From Drechslerella dactyloides (Eukaryota > Ascomycota > Orbiliomycetes > Orbiliales > Orbiliaceae): a DNA stretch of 64,000 bases. Below the pieces are notes generated by a model. It did not search any database and was not told where the DNA came from. It saw nothing but the letters and a program-made list of their open reading frames with translations. The translations under genes and the position numbers were made by a program. Within the stretch, counting starts at the first letter, position 1, and every line of letters begins with the position of its first letter. Location of the stretch: assembly GCA_020064725.1 (NCBI GenBank), contig JAGTWJ010000001.1:3472001-3536000 (forward strand), given 5' to 3'. Below are positions 21,403 to 33,899 of this stretch, piece after piece.

Positions 21403-23721
21403 ATTAGAATAGGTATGTCTTGAGCTCTTCTCGCTATCTTGTTGTAGCGTTCGCTGGTCTCGCGAGCTAGGATTCACCGACCTGCCTCTGCACCTCGCAT
21501 GTCTAGCTTACGAGACCAGGGCTCGTATGACCTCCGCGTGAGGTCTCCTGTTCATGTTGTAAGATCAAAATGTCTTGTGAACTGACGCCCTGATGCTCAA
21601 GAGAAGCCCAGCTTGCGAGATCAGATAGGGGTCTGTGCTTGTTCGAGTGTCCCCAGAAGTGGTGTTATCTATCGTGTTTCAGTTTGAATCGTGAATCTTC
21701 TGGCTAGATCGTAATGTATTGTGGCTTGACGCTCAAGACTGACTGAGAGATCTTTGAACCTAGGTTGCTTGTATCATTCTTGCCCGAGAAGGCCAGTCCG
21801 AGGCCGCGATAAGGCGAGCAGTCGTATGCTCTTCTTCCCTCAGAAATCGAATTCAGAGCATAGACTAATAGTCCGGAAGGCTAAGGTTGCTGAGTTGTAA
21901 CGGGCGGTATGCAGGGTGATTTTGTATCCAGCGAGAGCAGCACACAAGTGACCACGACAAGAAAGACCGTTGCTCTCTCTATGAACCGGCCGGAGGGCCG
22001 TACGGTTATAGACACAGGCGTGCTCCACGGAATACCGCCGCCAGCAGATAAGCGATAGGCAAACAGGCTTCTGGGACGGCCACGCCTGATGCAAGTACGG
22101 CCATATCCGCCGCGAGCAAGGAAGGGCTGGGCAGGGATCAAAAAGATTGATACGACGGACAGAACCTCAATTCCGAAGCTGCAAAAGGGCGGTTGGGGCT
22201 TTCCAGCAGAGCTCTTGACAGTTCAAGAAACATATTCTGGTGGTCTTACCAAACGAATCCGGAGGATGACGCTGTGAGTTGAGAGAAGCTGACGAAGAAT
22301 TCAGCCCTCAAGGGCGAGATCTGTGTCTCTGGTGCTGCTTTCATCAACGCTCACAACGATAGGACAACATTGGCCCTGACTGCCAGGCTGAGTAAGGATA
22401 AGGATAGTGTGCCTTTTGCCTAGTGCCTCTATTCAATGTTTATTGAGATGAGGCGTCTGCGGATTGAAAATGTTAGAGCCAAAGAACCTGGAGTCTACAA
22501 AGAGGTGAATTTGTATAATACCTTCCAATGATTAGCCCTATGCAAGCCAACTTGGTCTAATACACCAAACTAACTGGTATTAGGATGGAGAGTACGGCTG
22601 CAATTGTCGAAACACCAGCCGACCCGCTCCTAGTTCTACTTCCGGATTTGGTGCCGACGCCAGTCCCGCGCTGATTGACAATGGCCACGAGGCCAGGCAG
22701 GATTTTGCCTTAGGGGCTGTCTCGAAACAATAATGCATGCAGGTCTGGAAGGGTCATGACTCCTTATGACGTTGGCTTCGAGCTCTATTTAAGCTCTGCT
22801 TCGAAAGGATGGTTAGAAGTGACCATTTCAGAGGACGAAGGACTAAAGTGCATGTGTTGAACAGACCTTAGCACGAGTGTTTGGCCTGACGAGGAACCGA
22901 TAGGATGGCCCAACCTACACCGCGTTCGAGATGGTCTCCACTGACGCTGCCATTTGCCAGGCCCAATGTTAGTTGTACGTTTTTTTTTATACTATCTTTT
23001 CGGTTTTCAATTACCTGGATGCTGGGTGTCGCTCACTGCTCGGGCTGCCACGCTGCTTTCGGTTGCATGACACTTCGCCGGGAGTAGCACATTGTGGCGA
23101 AGACGAACTGAGAGTCATGATGGTATTGTTAGCTTCCATGGACTTTGTTTACTTTGAGTGCATACAGTACTAACCTTCATCTAACGTGCGTGTTCTTGTA
23201 GCCGCCTTGATCTTTACGCGTTCTGCGATTCCGCTGCACGACATGCCCACGATGGACCGGTGGTGACCGACTAACCGACGGACTACAGCCAGCAGACGAG
23301 GAGGGGGTGGGGGGAGAGTGGGGATGAGAGAGGTGATGATGATGGAAGAAGGAGGACAGGAGGAGGAGGAAGGGGGGAAGGAGGAGGGGTGATGTCTGAA
23401 ATAATGGTGTTGGAGGCGGCAGCAAAATTATGGGTGTTTATGGGGGCACCACTGTTTCGGGCTGGCCATGCTTCCTTGATGAGACGCTTAACACTCCTGT
23501 TGCGGCTAGGATGGCATGGTAATGAAGAAAGATGACCAGCTGTTGCATGTATTGATGTCTTTCGGTATGCAAATCGGATTGAGATAGGACATCACGGCGA
23601 TAACTACGGGCTGACGCGGAGGACAAAAATTTTCATTGCAACTTTTCTGCCATTCGCTCCTACGCGCATTGTTGAGTAGAAGTATAGTTCATTCCTGCAG
23701 ACTCATCTTCGGGTGAATTCG
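21403..23721. other. Gene-poor stretch with a hairpin and a polypurine tract
   Basis: About 2.3 kb without a supported gene. It holds an inverted repeat at 21455-21518 (listed separately). From about 23300 to 23400 lies a G/A-only-like tract with several GGGG runs, low complexity and possibly able to form quadruplex or triplex structures. Confidence 0.5.
21455..21518. repeat. 64-bp hairpin related to the TTGTCTCG elements
   Basis: Left arm 21455-21470 (TGGTCTCGCGAGCTAG) and right arm 21503-21518 are inverted with 14 of 16 matches, both mismatches being transitions. The outer GGTCTCG resembles the ends of the element at 17344-17420. No target duplication is visible. Confidence 0.5.
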
Positions 23722-25285
23722 CTACTCTAGCGTCCCCCACAAATTATTCAGACTCTCCGCCAACGTAGGATGTGCAAAAGTCGCGTTCTGAAGAGCCTCA
23801 TACTTCAACTTGCCCATCATTGCAATTTGCACCATGCTCATGATCTCGCCGCCTTCGATACCCAGACAAGTGAATCCCAAGATCTCACCAGAATCACCGT
23901 CGATAACAGCCTTCATCAGTCCTCGAACCTCATCAGTCTCCAAGGCGCGGGCGACCCACGTCATCGGCATTTTAGCGACTTTTATATTTCGGTCCGGGAA
24001 TTGCTTGCGGGCTTCATGTTCATGGAGACCGATATGACCAAGCTGGGGATCAATATAGACGGTGTATGGGACCATTCGGTCGGTTGTTGAGAGCTTGGGA
24101 AGAGTTGGCTTGAGGAGGTTATTGTTCAAGATACGGTACTATATATCGGTGAGTATATGAATTCTGTTGGAACGAACTTTGTCCTTTGAGGAGGGAAAAG
24201 GTCGTATACGAGGATAATTCTGTACTCACATCGTCGTAGGAGATATGAGTGAAGGCTGGCCCGCCCTTCACGTCTCCAAGAGCATAAACGCCTTCGGCTG
24301 TAGTAGCTAAACGTTCGTCGACTTTCACAAATCCACGACTATCGACCTCTATGCCTCCAGCTTTAACGTCCAGCATATCGGTGTTCGGCACTCTTCCAGC
24401 TGACCAGAGTATATGTGACCCGAGTACACTTTTCTCCTCGCCGCCAGCGGTCGGCTTATACACCAGTTTCACCTTCATACCATCCTGGTCTACCGACTCC
24501 AACCTCACTGTTGTTACACCTAGTTCGACAACCATGCCGTCTTGACGAAGTATCTTGAGTACTTCTTCCGCTACATCAGTATCCTCTCGCCCGAGAACCT
24601 GCGTTCCCCTGCCGACGACGGTAACCTCGGCCCCGAGTCTTCGGAATAGATGACCGAATTCCAAACCGACATACCCGGCGCCGACGACTATCAACCGCTT
24701 TGGTACCTCCCCAAGCTCCATGATGCTAGTCGAGTCGAGGACACGGTCGGGGTCAACGCTCTCCACACCAGGCAAGTTTGGATCCGCAGGCCGACAGCCG
24801 GTGTTGATAAAAACATTCTCGGCAGTAAAGATTTCCTCGTCCTCGCCGTCCTTCTTTACCGCTACAGTCTTCGGAGAAATGAACCTGCCGATACCATATT
24901 TCACCTGGACACCTGCTTTCTCCAGTCGCCCTTCCCCGCCGGTGCGGAAGGAATTAACGATATTCCGCTTCCGCTGCCGGATCTGCGTCATGTCAATGCT
25001 AGCGCGGATGCCGCCAGCACTGGCAGCGACCGTGTTTGAGACGCCGTAATCTTGGCCACGGGCGGCAAGATACGCCACTCGCCCGCTGGAGACCATGGTT
25101 TTCGTCGGCGTACATCCTTCGTTGACGCATGTTCCACCAATGTGAACGCGCTCGACTAGGAGCGTGGAGCCCTTGCCATGTGCGGCGACAAGGGCTTGGG
25201 CGAGAGGAGAGGCGGCCTGGCCAGAGCCGAGGATGATAGAGTGGAAGTGGCGAGGTGACATGTTCAGGGGTACTCTGATAGGCAT
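23722..25285 (-). CDS. Pyridine nucleotide-disulfide oxidoreductase (mercuric reductase / dihydrolipoamide dehydrogenase-like)
   Basis: Exon 1 is 25285-24230 and exon 2 24138-23722; the intron starts GTGAGT, phase 0, giving 490 residues. All landmarks of the class I flavoprotein disulfide reductases are present: FAD site ILGSGQAASPLA near the N-terminus; the redox pair in GGTCVNEGCTPTK; NAD(P) site VVGAGYVGLEFG in the middle; ALGDVKGGPAFTH, the second FAD contact; and a C-terminal dimer domain with FAHPTLAESL, whose His-Pro-Thr...Glu completes the active site. Such enzymes pass electrons from NAD(P)H through FAD to a disulfide or metal ion. The exact substrate cannot be told: there is no N-terminal metal-binding domain and no C-terminal Cys pair as in true bacterial MerA. 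ATG 25285 or the later ATG before SPRHFHS could be the start. It appears intact. Confidence 0.95.
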
Positions 25286-26587
25286 GCGCAGCGGAATGTG
25301 TCTTCGTATGTAGTTATATTTTGGAGAGCCTAGTTGAATAGCAAGAGAGCGGTGACGCGAACTAACAGTATGTCCGTGTAACGATTGAACCTCAGATGTT
25401 GTTTTTCTCGAGTTGACAGAAGCTTTGGGGAATCTGACTTCACATCTAAGTTAATTGCCCATAGTGTTCAATCCCCGCACATCCCGCGGCGGGGTATGTT
25501 AGTGTATGTGTCTGTTAGTTTTTTGATAGACTAGCGGATCAGTAATCACTTTCGTCGCTTCCTCGAGCCCTCCCGCCGAAGTAGCTCCGAGAACGACTCC
25601 AATACCCAGTTAGCATTCTTTCCCAGCCCAACCCTCAATATCCAAAATTGCCATCCCTGCCGAATTCCTGCGGTACCAGCTCATTGACTCCATCCAAAGC
25701 TGCTTGGTCGGTTCGTGACGTCATCATCCGGATGCGGCATCGCTCTTGATCTTAGCGAATTCGGCCTCGGTTTAACCCGTGTAACCCTAGGTCTTGGCGA
25801 AACCTTTCTCTAACGTCGTGAAAGCCAGCTTGGGCGGTCGCTTATATTGCGAAAGTATCAGGAAGGATCAGGCCATGGGGGTATTTTATCTCGCGAGGGT
25901 CGGAGGCAAGAAGACAGCATCTGGTCCTCGGGATAAGAGCAATTCGAAAACTCGAATATTCTCGTGTTGAATAAAATTTTCTCTCTTTGGCGGATATATA
26001 TCTGGTGGCATTGGTCTTGTCCGAGGCTTTCAAAGCGAAGCATAGAGAAATTAAGCCGTAGATTTTCGCATGGTCGTCGAGCTTTCAATTGGCGGAGAAA
26101 TCCTCAATTGGTCTCTAGGATTCCACGCGAATTTCGATGAAGAAGGCGCTGAGGATTCATGAGGGGAAATGTGACCCGAGAAGTCCTTCGTCGCCATACA
26201 GCTGTGCTTGGCAACCGTCTGTCGCATGACTGTGACTCGAAACCAGTGTATAGCCTGTGAGTGAATCTCGTTGGCTGGGAGAAAACGTAGAGGCGGTTGA
26301 CAGTCGCCGTAAACCCTAATCGTTATCAGGGCAGCCAAGGAGTACTGCTTCCGTGGTAGCTGTAGACGCGTCGTCGCCGCGGTTACTGATTGCCCTTGTG
26401 ACTGTCCAAAAGCGGTCGTCGTTCTCTCTCAGGTTGCGGCGCTCATTCGGCACCTATAAAAGAAAATTCCGTTCCATCCACCTTCCCATTTTTCTTCTCT
26501 CATCTCCCGTCTCCTCTCTCCATCGGCCCTTCCCCAGCCGATCGAGCCCCACACAGGCTGCGATGCCATCTTTCAATCTCCATTTTC
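25286..26587. other. Intergenic between divergent transcription units
   Basis: About 1.3 kb separating the oxidoreductase (minus) from plus-strand exon-like sequence. A TATAAAAG at 26455 followed by a CT-rich leader suggests a plus-strand promoter. Confidence 0.45.
26455..26462 (+). promoter_or_regulatory. TATA box for plus-strand sequence near 26588
   Basis: TATAAAAG followed by a long C/T-rich leader, 133 bp before the candidate ATG at 26588. Confidence 0.4.
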
Positions 26588-27053
26588 ATGAACTTTGTCA
26601 GTCTGAATCACGATGGACTTTTATTCCAGCTTCACACCCGTTGTGATGCTGGCGTCCTGCGCAGGTCGCCGGTACCAATGTACCGGCCAACGTAAGTCAA
26701 TACCCGAGCCCCTTCCATTGGTATCCTCTGGCCTGCCCCTCTACCTTTCTCCCTGATATCCTTCTAGCCCCGGGTTCAGACTTCTGCTCTCTGTTTTGAA
26801 GATAGCAACAGTGTTGGCTTTCTCAGGCAAGTCTTACCTCGGGGCTAGTGTTCGCGTTGTGCAAGATGGAGTCTTGCCAACCCAAGCCTTGAGGCCAGGA
26901 GGCCAACCCGCCGGGGTTCGGTATACTATCATTGGCACTGTCAGCTGTCATATCCCGGCTGTCCTGCGCACGATAGGGTCTGCTTCTTTCCTGTCCAAGC
27001 TCATGCTGCAATGGTTTCGTGGAGATTCCTATGCAGTCTTATCAACAGCATGA
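26588..27053 (+). CDS. Candidate two-exon orphan gene, possibly eroding
   Basis: Exon 26588-26691 (104 nt) and exon 26780-27053 join in frame if the acceptor CAG at 26777-26779 is used, giving 125 residues with a hydrophobic middle (LLLSVLKIATVLAFSG) and a Gly/Pro-rich segment. A nearer acceptor TAG at 26766 would instead end the frame quickly. Further exon-like open stretches that run exactly into GTAAGT donors follow at about 27050-27132 and 27192-27289, but they lie in a different frame, so a decayed longer gene is equally possible. No family recognised. Confidence 0.25.
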
Positions 27054-28305
27054 TCATGATCTTCGAGGCTATGAAGATAATCGTCGCAAAATCCCCGTCT
27101 TTCTTTGCATCCGATGACAATAATGATCTAAGAGTAAGTTGCTGACCCCGCACCAACGCTAGGGATAGCTTATGGAAATCCTACTTCCTCAGCATTGCAT
27201 TCGCGAAGCCATTTCAAGGTTTCGCGAGAGCTATTGAGCCACGACACATTTTTCAGCGTCGGCAAGCTTTCGATATCGGCTTCATTCTGTAAGTCATACT
27301 TCCGTCCTTTATCTCTTCTACCCTGCCACCGCCCGTATCAAGTCACTGATGTTGTAATAGCTGAGAGATATCGATAATTCTTTGAGCTTTTGCAGACGAC
27401 TTGATGCCGTTGGCTACTCGAAGAGGGTATGCCCAGACCAAGGCTTTCGTCATTACAAACACCACCATGTGATGGCTCGCCCGGTCCTGGGTGGGCCCCA
27501 GGAATATCTCATATGTAAGCCTCATCTGTATTCATCAAGAGTCCGCAGCATTCTTGCCGTACTCCCAGTTGAAACCTACCATCCTCATATCTCCTGCTCT
27601 TCTCCTTCGTACGCGTGTCTGCTAGGACTAACCGATTCTCTCGCTTCTATTGTAGAAGTTGATAGTTAGACCCCGGGTGTTCGTCGACATGCGACACCTG
27701 CAAACTCAAAGGGTTAGTGCCCCAGATATGCCCGACGTCCACAATAAGGTATGTGTGTCGCACCTCCTAATACTTGGCTATATGAAAGCCGACTCAGTCT
27801 ATTCAAACCGAACTAACTAGTCAGTTGTTATCGCATCCAAATACAGGTCCATTATAGCTGGGGTACCATAATCCGGGGTACCCCAGAATTGAGCAACAGC
27901 CCAGAGCTTCTTCGCCCGCAGTATTCCCCTCATTTGTACTGCCCAAAGGGCATAGTGTTCGGCGCCAGCAATTTGACAACACACTTGGCATCGGATGCTG
28001 TCACAATGGGGACTTCGTGTGTTATAAGTCTCCCGTATAACCTGGTTTGCAAGTGTGTCGGCGTATTGTGCTGGTGGCTCCTATTAATACGGAGTCACCA
28101 GCAATTGCTATCGACGATATTGGTGTTTCATTCGAATGTCGAAATTTTCTCGTGAGTCTCCAGTAAACCTTTGTCTACGTTTATTTGTGAGACGAAAGCT
28201 GATGTCTTCGTTCTGCTCTACCCTTCCGTAGAAAAAGTTGAAATAGATGAGTCTGCAGCATGTCTAATGGTCCCTCTGAACCATTTTGACTAGACTCAAC
28301 ACGGA
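27054..28305. pseudogene. Series of exon-like stretches with broken frames
   Basis: At least four stretches here stay open right up to consensus donors (GTAAGT near 27133 and 27289, GTAAGC near 27512, GTATGT near 27749), with CTAAC-type branch sites before the following AGs. Joining them in the best frames brings stop codons (for example TGA after 27361 and TAA after 27657). In the last one the frame ending VPLNHFD is closed by TAG and continues open after it into the next candidate gene. This pattern suggests a gene in decay, though wrong splice choices could also explain it. Confidence 0.3.
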
Positions 28306-28781
28306 ATGATTCCGGGGACCAAGCGTCCAGGGACCTATCTTTGGACCTGGGCATGTGGGCTCCAAGTGGCAACTCCTACTGCCATGAAAGGTCTAGACTG
28401 GCGACAGAACTGGGTTACCGAACTTCGGCAGCAATTACAGCCACAGCCTAGTTTCCGCTCTTCGGTTGGAGCTTGGTGCCAGTGGACTGGCGGCTGGGCC
28501 CAACTGCGATATTCAACCGCTGGTATTGCAGTCATACTAAACAGTAAGTAATATCTTAGACGCCATATGCATCAGCAGGTCCAGCTAATCAGTTCTCTCC
28601 TTGTATAGGTATCCGGTTCTTCAAAATGATAATTACCGGCTCTGTTCGACGGTATATTCGCTTTCGTATCACAAACAATTGTCGATATGCGGTTGAGAAA
28701 ACTGCACCTCGGATTCACCGGTGTCTGCCGATTCTTGGGTGTATTCCCTTCCGGAAAACAACACAGGCAGATAGGTGTTGA
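28306..28781 (+). CDS. Candidate two-exon orphan protein, Trp-rich
   Basis: Exon 28306-28543 and exon 28609-28781 join in phase 1 to 136 residues; the intron has GTAAGT, CTAAT and TATAG. Exon 1 is Trp/Gln-rich (TYLWTWACGLQ, GAWCQWTGGWAQL). Exon 2 is Arg-rich and basic (SVRRYIRFRITNNCRY). The frame is also open upstream as far as a TAG, so the true start may be further 5' and this may be the last part of the eroding gene at 26.6 kb. No family recognised. Confidence 0.35.
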
Positions 28782-29178
28782 AGTGTACGCGTCTGTAGGA
28801 ACCTTGTGTGACTGAGCGAGGTCTCGACGCGGACGTATCCAGCATGAGGTGCGATGATAAGTATAATGATGGTGTTTTGGTTGGTGTGGTCGAAGAAAAG
28901 GAAAAAACCCAATTACGGTGCGCCGGGGTGGTTGGGCGGTAGCCTGGTATGGCTGATGTTGATGTCAACCCGGTATGATTGGGTGTCTGTCAGGACCAAG
29001 TCCAACTGCGGCATGATTCTGGTTTGAGTAAACAGCCATATAAACCCTATGAAACCGAAATGTGGATAAGTGCTGACTTCCCTGTGATATGTAGGATTTG
29101 ACCTCGGCATTTATAACACACAGCTGGTAGCGGGTCGTATCGTGCTGCGCTTGGCGATAAAAATATCGTGGCAACACC
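28782..29178. other. Intergenic, unresolved
   Basis: About 0.4 kb with overlapping minus-strand ORFs of 65-99 codons, none with a recognisable family or secure start. Confidence 0.4.
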
Positions 29179-29916
29179 ATGGTCGCTGTTGGCAATTGGA
29201 GAGCCTGCAGGTTCGATAAACTACGTATGTTAGCCGTAAGCGCTCCCCAGGTTGTATTGAGTGGATTGAGTCTAACTTTCCTCGGAGTTTGTCGCTATAG
29301 TATAATCAGGAGCTCAAAAATGGGATGCCTTTTTGAAAGGCATGCCCATATAGTGGCCTATTTCTTGGATTTGCATTTGAGAACGAGACAACAAGGGCCA
29401 ACATTGATGCCATTCGGTGTGGTGAAGATTGGTCGATATATGGTGTTGTTTTTTGACGATATACCGTCGGTATCAGACATCTTGAGAATACCCAGTACCA
29501 AGATGCATGAAGAGGTAGCGAAAATGTGTCGATTGTCGGACACTGGAACAAGTAGGCCTGCCAATCCCAAGATATACGGTCAGCGCTCTAACAGTCTCGT
29601 GCAGGAGTCTTTGTCTGTGCGCTTGTGGTCTACTCACGATCACATGCCTTTATTGAAAAATTTCACCCTGGCTAGACGGGGTGTTCGTGGCTTTGGTGTC
29701 GGCGACCTTCTTGGGAAGCGAATTGGTTTATTCTTGCACATGCGCGGCATGATGGCTTTGTTGGTTGTGTTTCGATCTCAATTTCTGGTAACTGAACGGA
29801 TGGAGTGTGGCAGACGCGGGGAATCGATGGTCTCCGGGGAATTGAGATGGGTTTGCTGTTGTTCATATTTAGTCTTTTCGGATTTTTTCGGGGAACGAGG
29901 TCAAGGGGCGTTTTGA
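29179..29916 (+). CDS. Uncertain 245-codon open frame
   Basis: ATG 29179 opens a frame long enough to be unlikely by chance in DNA of this composition. Its middle reads like protein (LMPFGVVKIGRYMVLFF, DDIPSVSDILRIPSTKMHEE), but the C-terminal third is Gly/Arg/Met-rich low complexity. Minus-strand ORFs of 105 and fewer codons overlap it, one of them Pro/Arg-rich, so the coding strand is not settled. It could be the remains of the same decaying locus just upstream. No family recognised. Confidence 0.25.
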   Translation: MVAVGNWRACRFDKLRMLAVSAPQVVLSGLSLTFLGVCRYSIIRSSKMGCLFERHAHIVAYFLDLHLRTRQQGPTLMPFGVVKIGRYMVLFFDDIPSVSDILRIPSTKMHEEVAKMCRLSDTGTSRPANPKIYGQRSNSLVQESLSVRLWSTHDHMPLLKNFTLARRGVRGFGVGDLLGKRIGLFLHMRGMMALLVVFRSQFLVTERMECGRRGESMVSGELRWVCCCSYLVFSDFFGERGQGAF

Positions 29917-30543
29917 GGCGATTGGGACGGGGTTCCGGATTGTGGCGGTGGGTCGGATATACAGGTCGTCGTCCATTGGCAGGTCTCATCTGGACCAGGC
30001 GGCCTTCCCACAGTCAGGGAGGGCCGTCAATGGCGGCCCATGGATGCAGGTCTCTTGTCGTCGTCGTCGGTTGTGCTTCGCGGGTGTGAATGGGGAGGCG
30101 CTAGTTGGGGCTGCATTGGCAGAGGCATCTTGCTTCTGCCAAGAGCAGTCCCAGCCGCTATAGAGCAGCTGAGTGGGATTCCCACCAGCGCTATGGCGGT
30201 ATAGGGCTGGAAGGGAGCGTTCAATGGGCCACGGCGGTTTGGGAATGCCTCTGGGCGTTTCCGCCGCCTAATAGGGTAGCCGGCGAACATATGTTCCCTG
30301 GTGTCGCCGCTGGGCAGGCTATATAAGGCCGGCCGGGTTCCCAGGTTTGTGAATTCTTCTCCTCTTGTTCACTCCTCGGCCGACCAAAGAATCCTTCAAG
30401 AGCAACGAACGAACAACTGCTGACCAAGACACTCCTCTGCTTGCTGTTGAACAAAGACCTCCTTGGTAAGTGTCATGATGTTACAATGATCCTTGTTATA
30501 TGAGGTTCGAGGTCTGACTTCATTGGTAGGGAACCCGACGACG
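29917..30543. other. Promoter region of the gene at 30544
   Basis: GC-rich sequence with a TATATAAGG at 30320 and a leader intron (30466-30529). No additional gene. Confidence 0.5.
30320..30328 (+). promoter_or_regulatory. TATA box of the gene at 30544
   Basis: TATATAAGG lies about 145 bp upstream of a GTAAGT donor that begins a leader intron (30466-30529), which ends 14 bp before the start codon. Confidence 0.55.
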
Positions 30544-31544
30544 ATGGCAACAGCCTTGTTGTCATCAGAGTCCTACCAGGACCCGGTCCTGGAGGCCGAA
30601 GGTTGCAGCGCAAAGAATTTCAACCTCGGCCACACTGAGAGCCTGCTCGGCGGCGACAATGCGAGGCAGCTAATTGCTGCGATCACCAGCGTGCTGGACC
30701 AACGTCCAGACTTGGAGTTGGCGAGCAAGACCAGCGACGGTAAGTTCTCTCTTCAGTGCGTGCAGCTTGAATCCCTTGAGAATGTGGTGCTGATGATTTT
30801 TTTCCCCTCGTGGCTTCATAGCTCGTGGCAGCACCACGGGTGACATGAAGAGGCAGCTCTGCGATGTCATGTCGCAGATGTTGTGGGTGGCCAATCCAGG
30901 GCTGGCCGCAAGTCTCGTGGGCAGAGCGGATCGGGTCGCTCGCAACCGCTGGGTGGTGTACCAGACTGTGTTGCGCATCCGGCGTGACAGGAAGAACAGG
31001 CGTGTGTCTGTGGCTGCCGCTGGGACTGCTGGTGCGACTGCTGGTGGGAATACCGCTGGGAATGCTGGTGTTGCGGGGAGTCCGGCTGGGGCTCCAGGTG
31101 TTCAGCAGGGCTCGGGGCCTGTTGGTGGCGGGGCGCAAGCCCTTGCTGCCAATCAGGGCGGCCCTGCTGGGCACTTGGAGTCTCAGTCGGCTCCCGCTCC
31201 GCAGACTGGTCCGGCGATGGAGATTTGTTAGTATAGATGCAAACCCTTTATATATAATAATAGAACATTGGCCACTTACTAATGATGACTTCATAGTGGA
31301 CGCGAGGCCTTGGGAGAGGTTCGAGGCAGTCGGGGTTGTCTACCGCAGGGTGGACATGAGGGCCGAAGAATCGGAGGAGGCCTTCCTGGGTACCTTGGAC
31401 GACTACAACCGCAACTTGGGCGCCATCTCTCGCTCCAGGATTGAGCTGGCTGAGCGGGTGGTTCTTGTCCGCCGAGGCTCGACTTCTTATGGGTTTGTCC
31501 AGCATCCAATGCTCTATAGTCAGGTTGTGTATCATCGTCGCTAG
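30544..31544 (+). CDS. RxxC/GYxLY-domain protein with Gly/Ala-rich middle, three exons
   Basis: Exons 30544-30739, 30822-31226 and 31297-31544 join in phase 1 at both junctions to 282 residues. A leader intron (30466-30529) precedes the ATG. The domain covers about residues 30-126: NARQLIAAITSVL, LELA, MKRQLCDVMSQM (K/R-x-x-C), LAASLVGRADRV, RWVVYQTVLRIRRDRK (the GYxLY...RR counterpart). An intron interrupts it between the first and second helices. Residues 127-205 are Gly/Ala/Gln-rich low complexity. The last exon is a separate compact part (RPWERFEAVGVVYRRVDM, ELAERVVLVRRG). No membrane helix. Function unknown. Confidence 0.85.
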
Positions 31545-33899
31545 ATATCTCTGTCTGCCTCTCTGTCATGTAATCAGCGGCACTGTCTTGTATTTAATTA
31601 TGAGTGAGCTCGTGTGCCTGTGGATAGCTCTGCATCTTGTACGTACTATGGAGTGCACCTGAATCAAGTCAAGTATCTCTTCACACTGTCTTTGATCATC
31701 AACCGATAGGGTAGTCTGATAGCTTTCATGTAATGAAGTGTAAATGAGTAAGTTCGTCGGTGCTGATTCCCTCCGTTGGGATATTGTATATACTGCTTAA
31801 GCTTTCATATACTCCGATCGTTCGCACGCTTCGATTCTAATAACCCTCGTTTATTTCGTCTGCAGCTCCTTTCGTGATAGCTGCACGCTTGCGTACTTTC
31901 GGCGATAGGATCCCTCATCCCCACTCTCCGGTGTCTGAGTGGGAGAGCTTATTCGTAGAGACTCTTCAGTCTCTCGGATTTCTCGGCCTGCTACATTATC
32001 AGACTGTCTGCTGACGAAGCACAATCCGGAGGTATGTAATTTCGCTATATCAGTATCGTCTAAAGCACTTTCACTCTTCCCGTAAGGGACGGTGCTAAAT
32101 GTTTGACGGCAAGTTGGCGGTTGAAGGAACTCCCAATACCGGCAGGAGAGATGGCGGATGATGTAGATGGGAGAGTTTCGGATCTCAGATTTCTCCTCCG
32201 AAGATCTAAGATAAATGAGCTGCTGGTATATATACTGCTTGATAGCACGCCTTGGGAATTGCTAGCATGGTGTGACACTGTATATCCCTAGAATCTATTA
32301 TCAGCTAGCTGAGGCTTTATGCACGCTTTCAACAAGGAAAAAAGTATCTGGTGAATTAATTCCAGCAAGACACTACAATTCTGGACTATGATGTTATTAG
32401 ATCGTCGATTTTAAAATAGACCAGATGGAGGGATACTCTCTTTGGATGCGGTATCAGTTCTATGATAGTATATATTCCTAAGGGTCGTATTATATACAAC
32501 AGGTGAGCACACTGATGGCTACATATCATAACCGGGTATCTGGCTCCCCTTTCCGAAATCCGTGGGTGTCTTGCAATAGGGAAGCTGGTTACAGACTACC
32601 TGTACAATAAATTGCTATAAGCGATAACAGAACATATACATCCATCGAATTACTGGTCTTGATCAATTGAGACTATACATGCTAGTAGTCGTGAGTTTGT
32701 TGAGCGATATTCTCGATCAACTGTTTGTGGAAATTGGCGGGGTTCGCTTTTAGATCTATGATGCATCTTTACGTATACGTCGGCAGCCTAAATGAATGAG
32801 ATAGCAACATTCTGTAGCACATGCTTACACGAAAGTCTGCCATTTTATGATATATTGCGTCGTAGGTTAACCCAGACGTCGTGCCCCGATATCCATAGCG
32901 ACAGTGCACGCTGGCTTGTGAGACGACATAATCAGCTTATTCAGACTATGCTGTCGTCGGGGAGCTAGAGTCTGAAATTACGAAATGAAGGTTTCTGGAA
33001 TTTTTAATCAGGTTGTTTTTATAGAAAGTAGCTTATTCATAATGATGGTGAATGAGGAGATTTAGCATCATAGGCCAAAGTGATTTGGTATGTCTAGCCT
33101 GTATAAACCTAAATGCACCACGGTATGTAGAAGGACCCTAGTCTACAATATACAAAAAGCGTCACCGGATACGCATGTGCATGTAGGCGAATATAGTGTT
33201 TTTGGGCGAGTTGCAGAATTTGTTGATGATATTTATATTTGGCCTCCGAGCAATATGACCCCGCGCCTTCCGACTTCAAAGCAAATGCTTCCATTGTGCT
33301 ACAAGCCGACGCGCAGAGCTATTAGATCCATAAGATATACTCAAGAGCAACTCAACGTATGAACATTACGATACGCGCAAGTCTGATGCTGTGAGAAACT
33401 CTTTTGCGGTGTCGCATATTGACACCGTGTTGGATCTGTTGGAAGGTGTTCGCAAAATCACACATGTAAATTACTCTATATTATCAACATTTCAAGATCA
33501 ACAGAATATCACATAGACCGGGAAATTGACGCAAAATATCCTCTCACTATATATATCTGTCCCCTCCGCTCTCTCCCCTCCTTCGTCCTCTTCTCTCCTC
33601 CATCTTCTTCTCATCTCTCTCTCTCTCCGTCTCTTCCATTTCTCATCTCTTCTCCTCTTCTCACATCCCATCACCTCTTCTCCCCACCCAGGGCTCATCA
33701 AGCCTTGGGTATTAGCAGGTGTAGTCTGGTTGTCATTCTTCTTGATCAGAACCGACGATATTGTTTTCTGACCAGGAGGTAAGTCGTAATCGTTGCCGTT
33801 CCTATTCTGCCACGAACCTTTAAGGTTATCAACTGGTTGGGTTACTAATTCTGGTCTGCTTCGAACAGAAAACAGAGAGTCCGGAGATTCAAAACCGGA
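31545..33899. other. Gene-free 2.3 kb
   Basis: Short ORFs only, AT-richer than its flanks, with a C/T-rich tract (33560-33680, including a (CT)n run) that is probably the promoter and leader of the gene at 33900. No relic could be identified. Confidence 0.55.
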
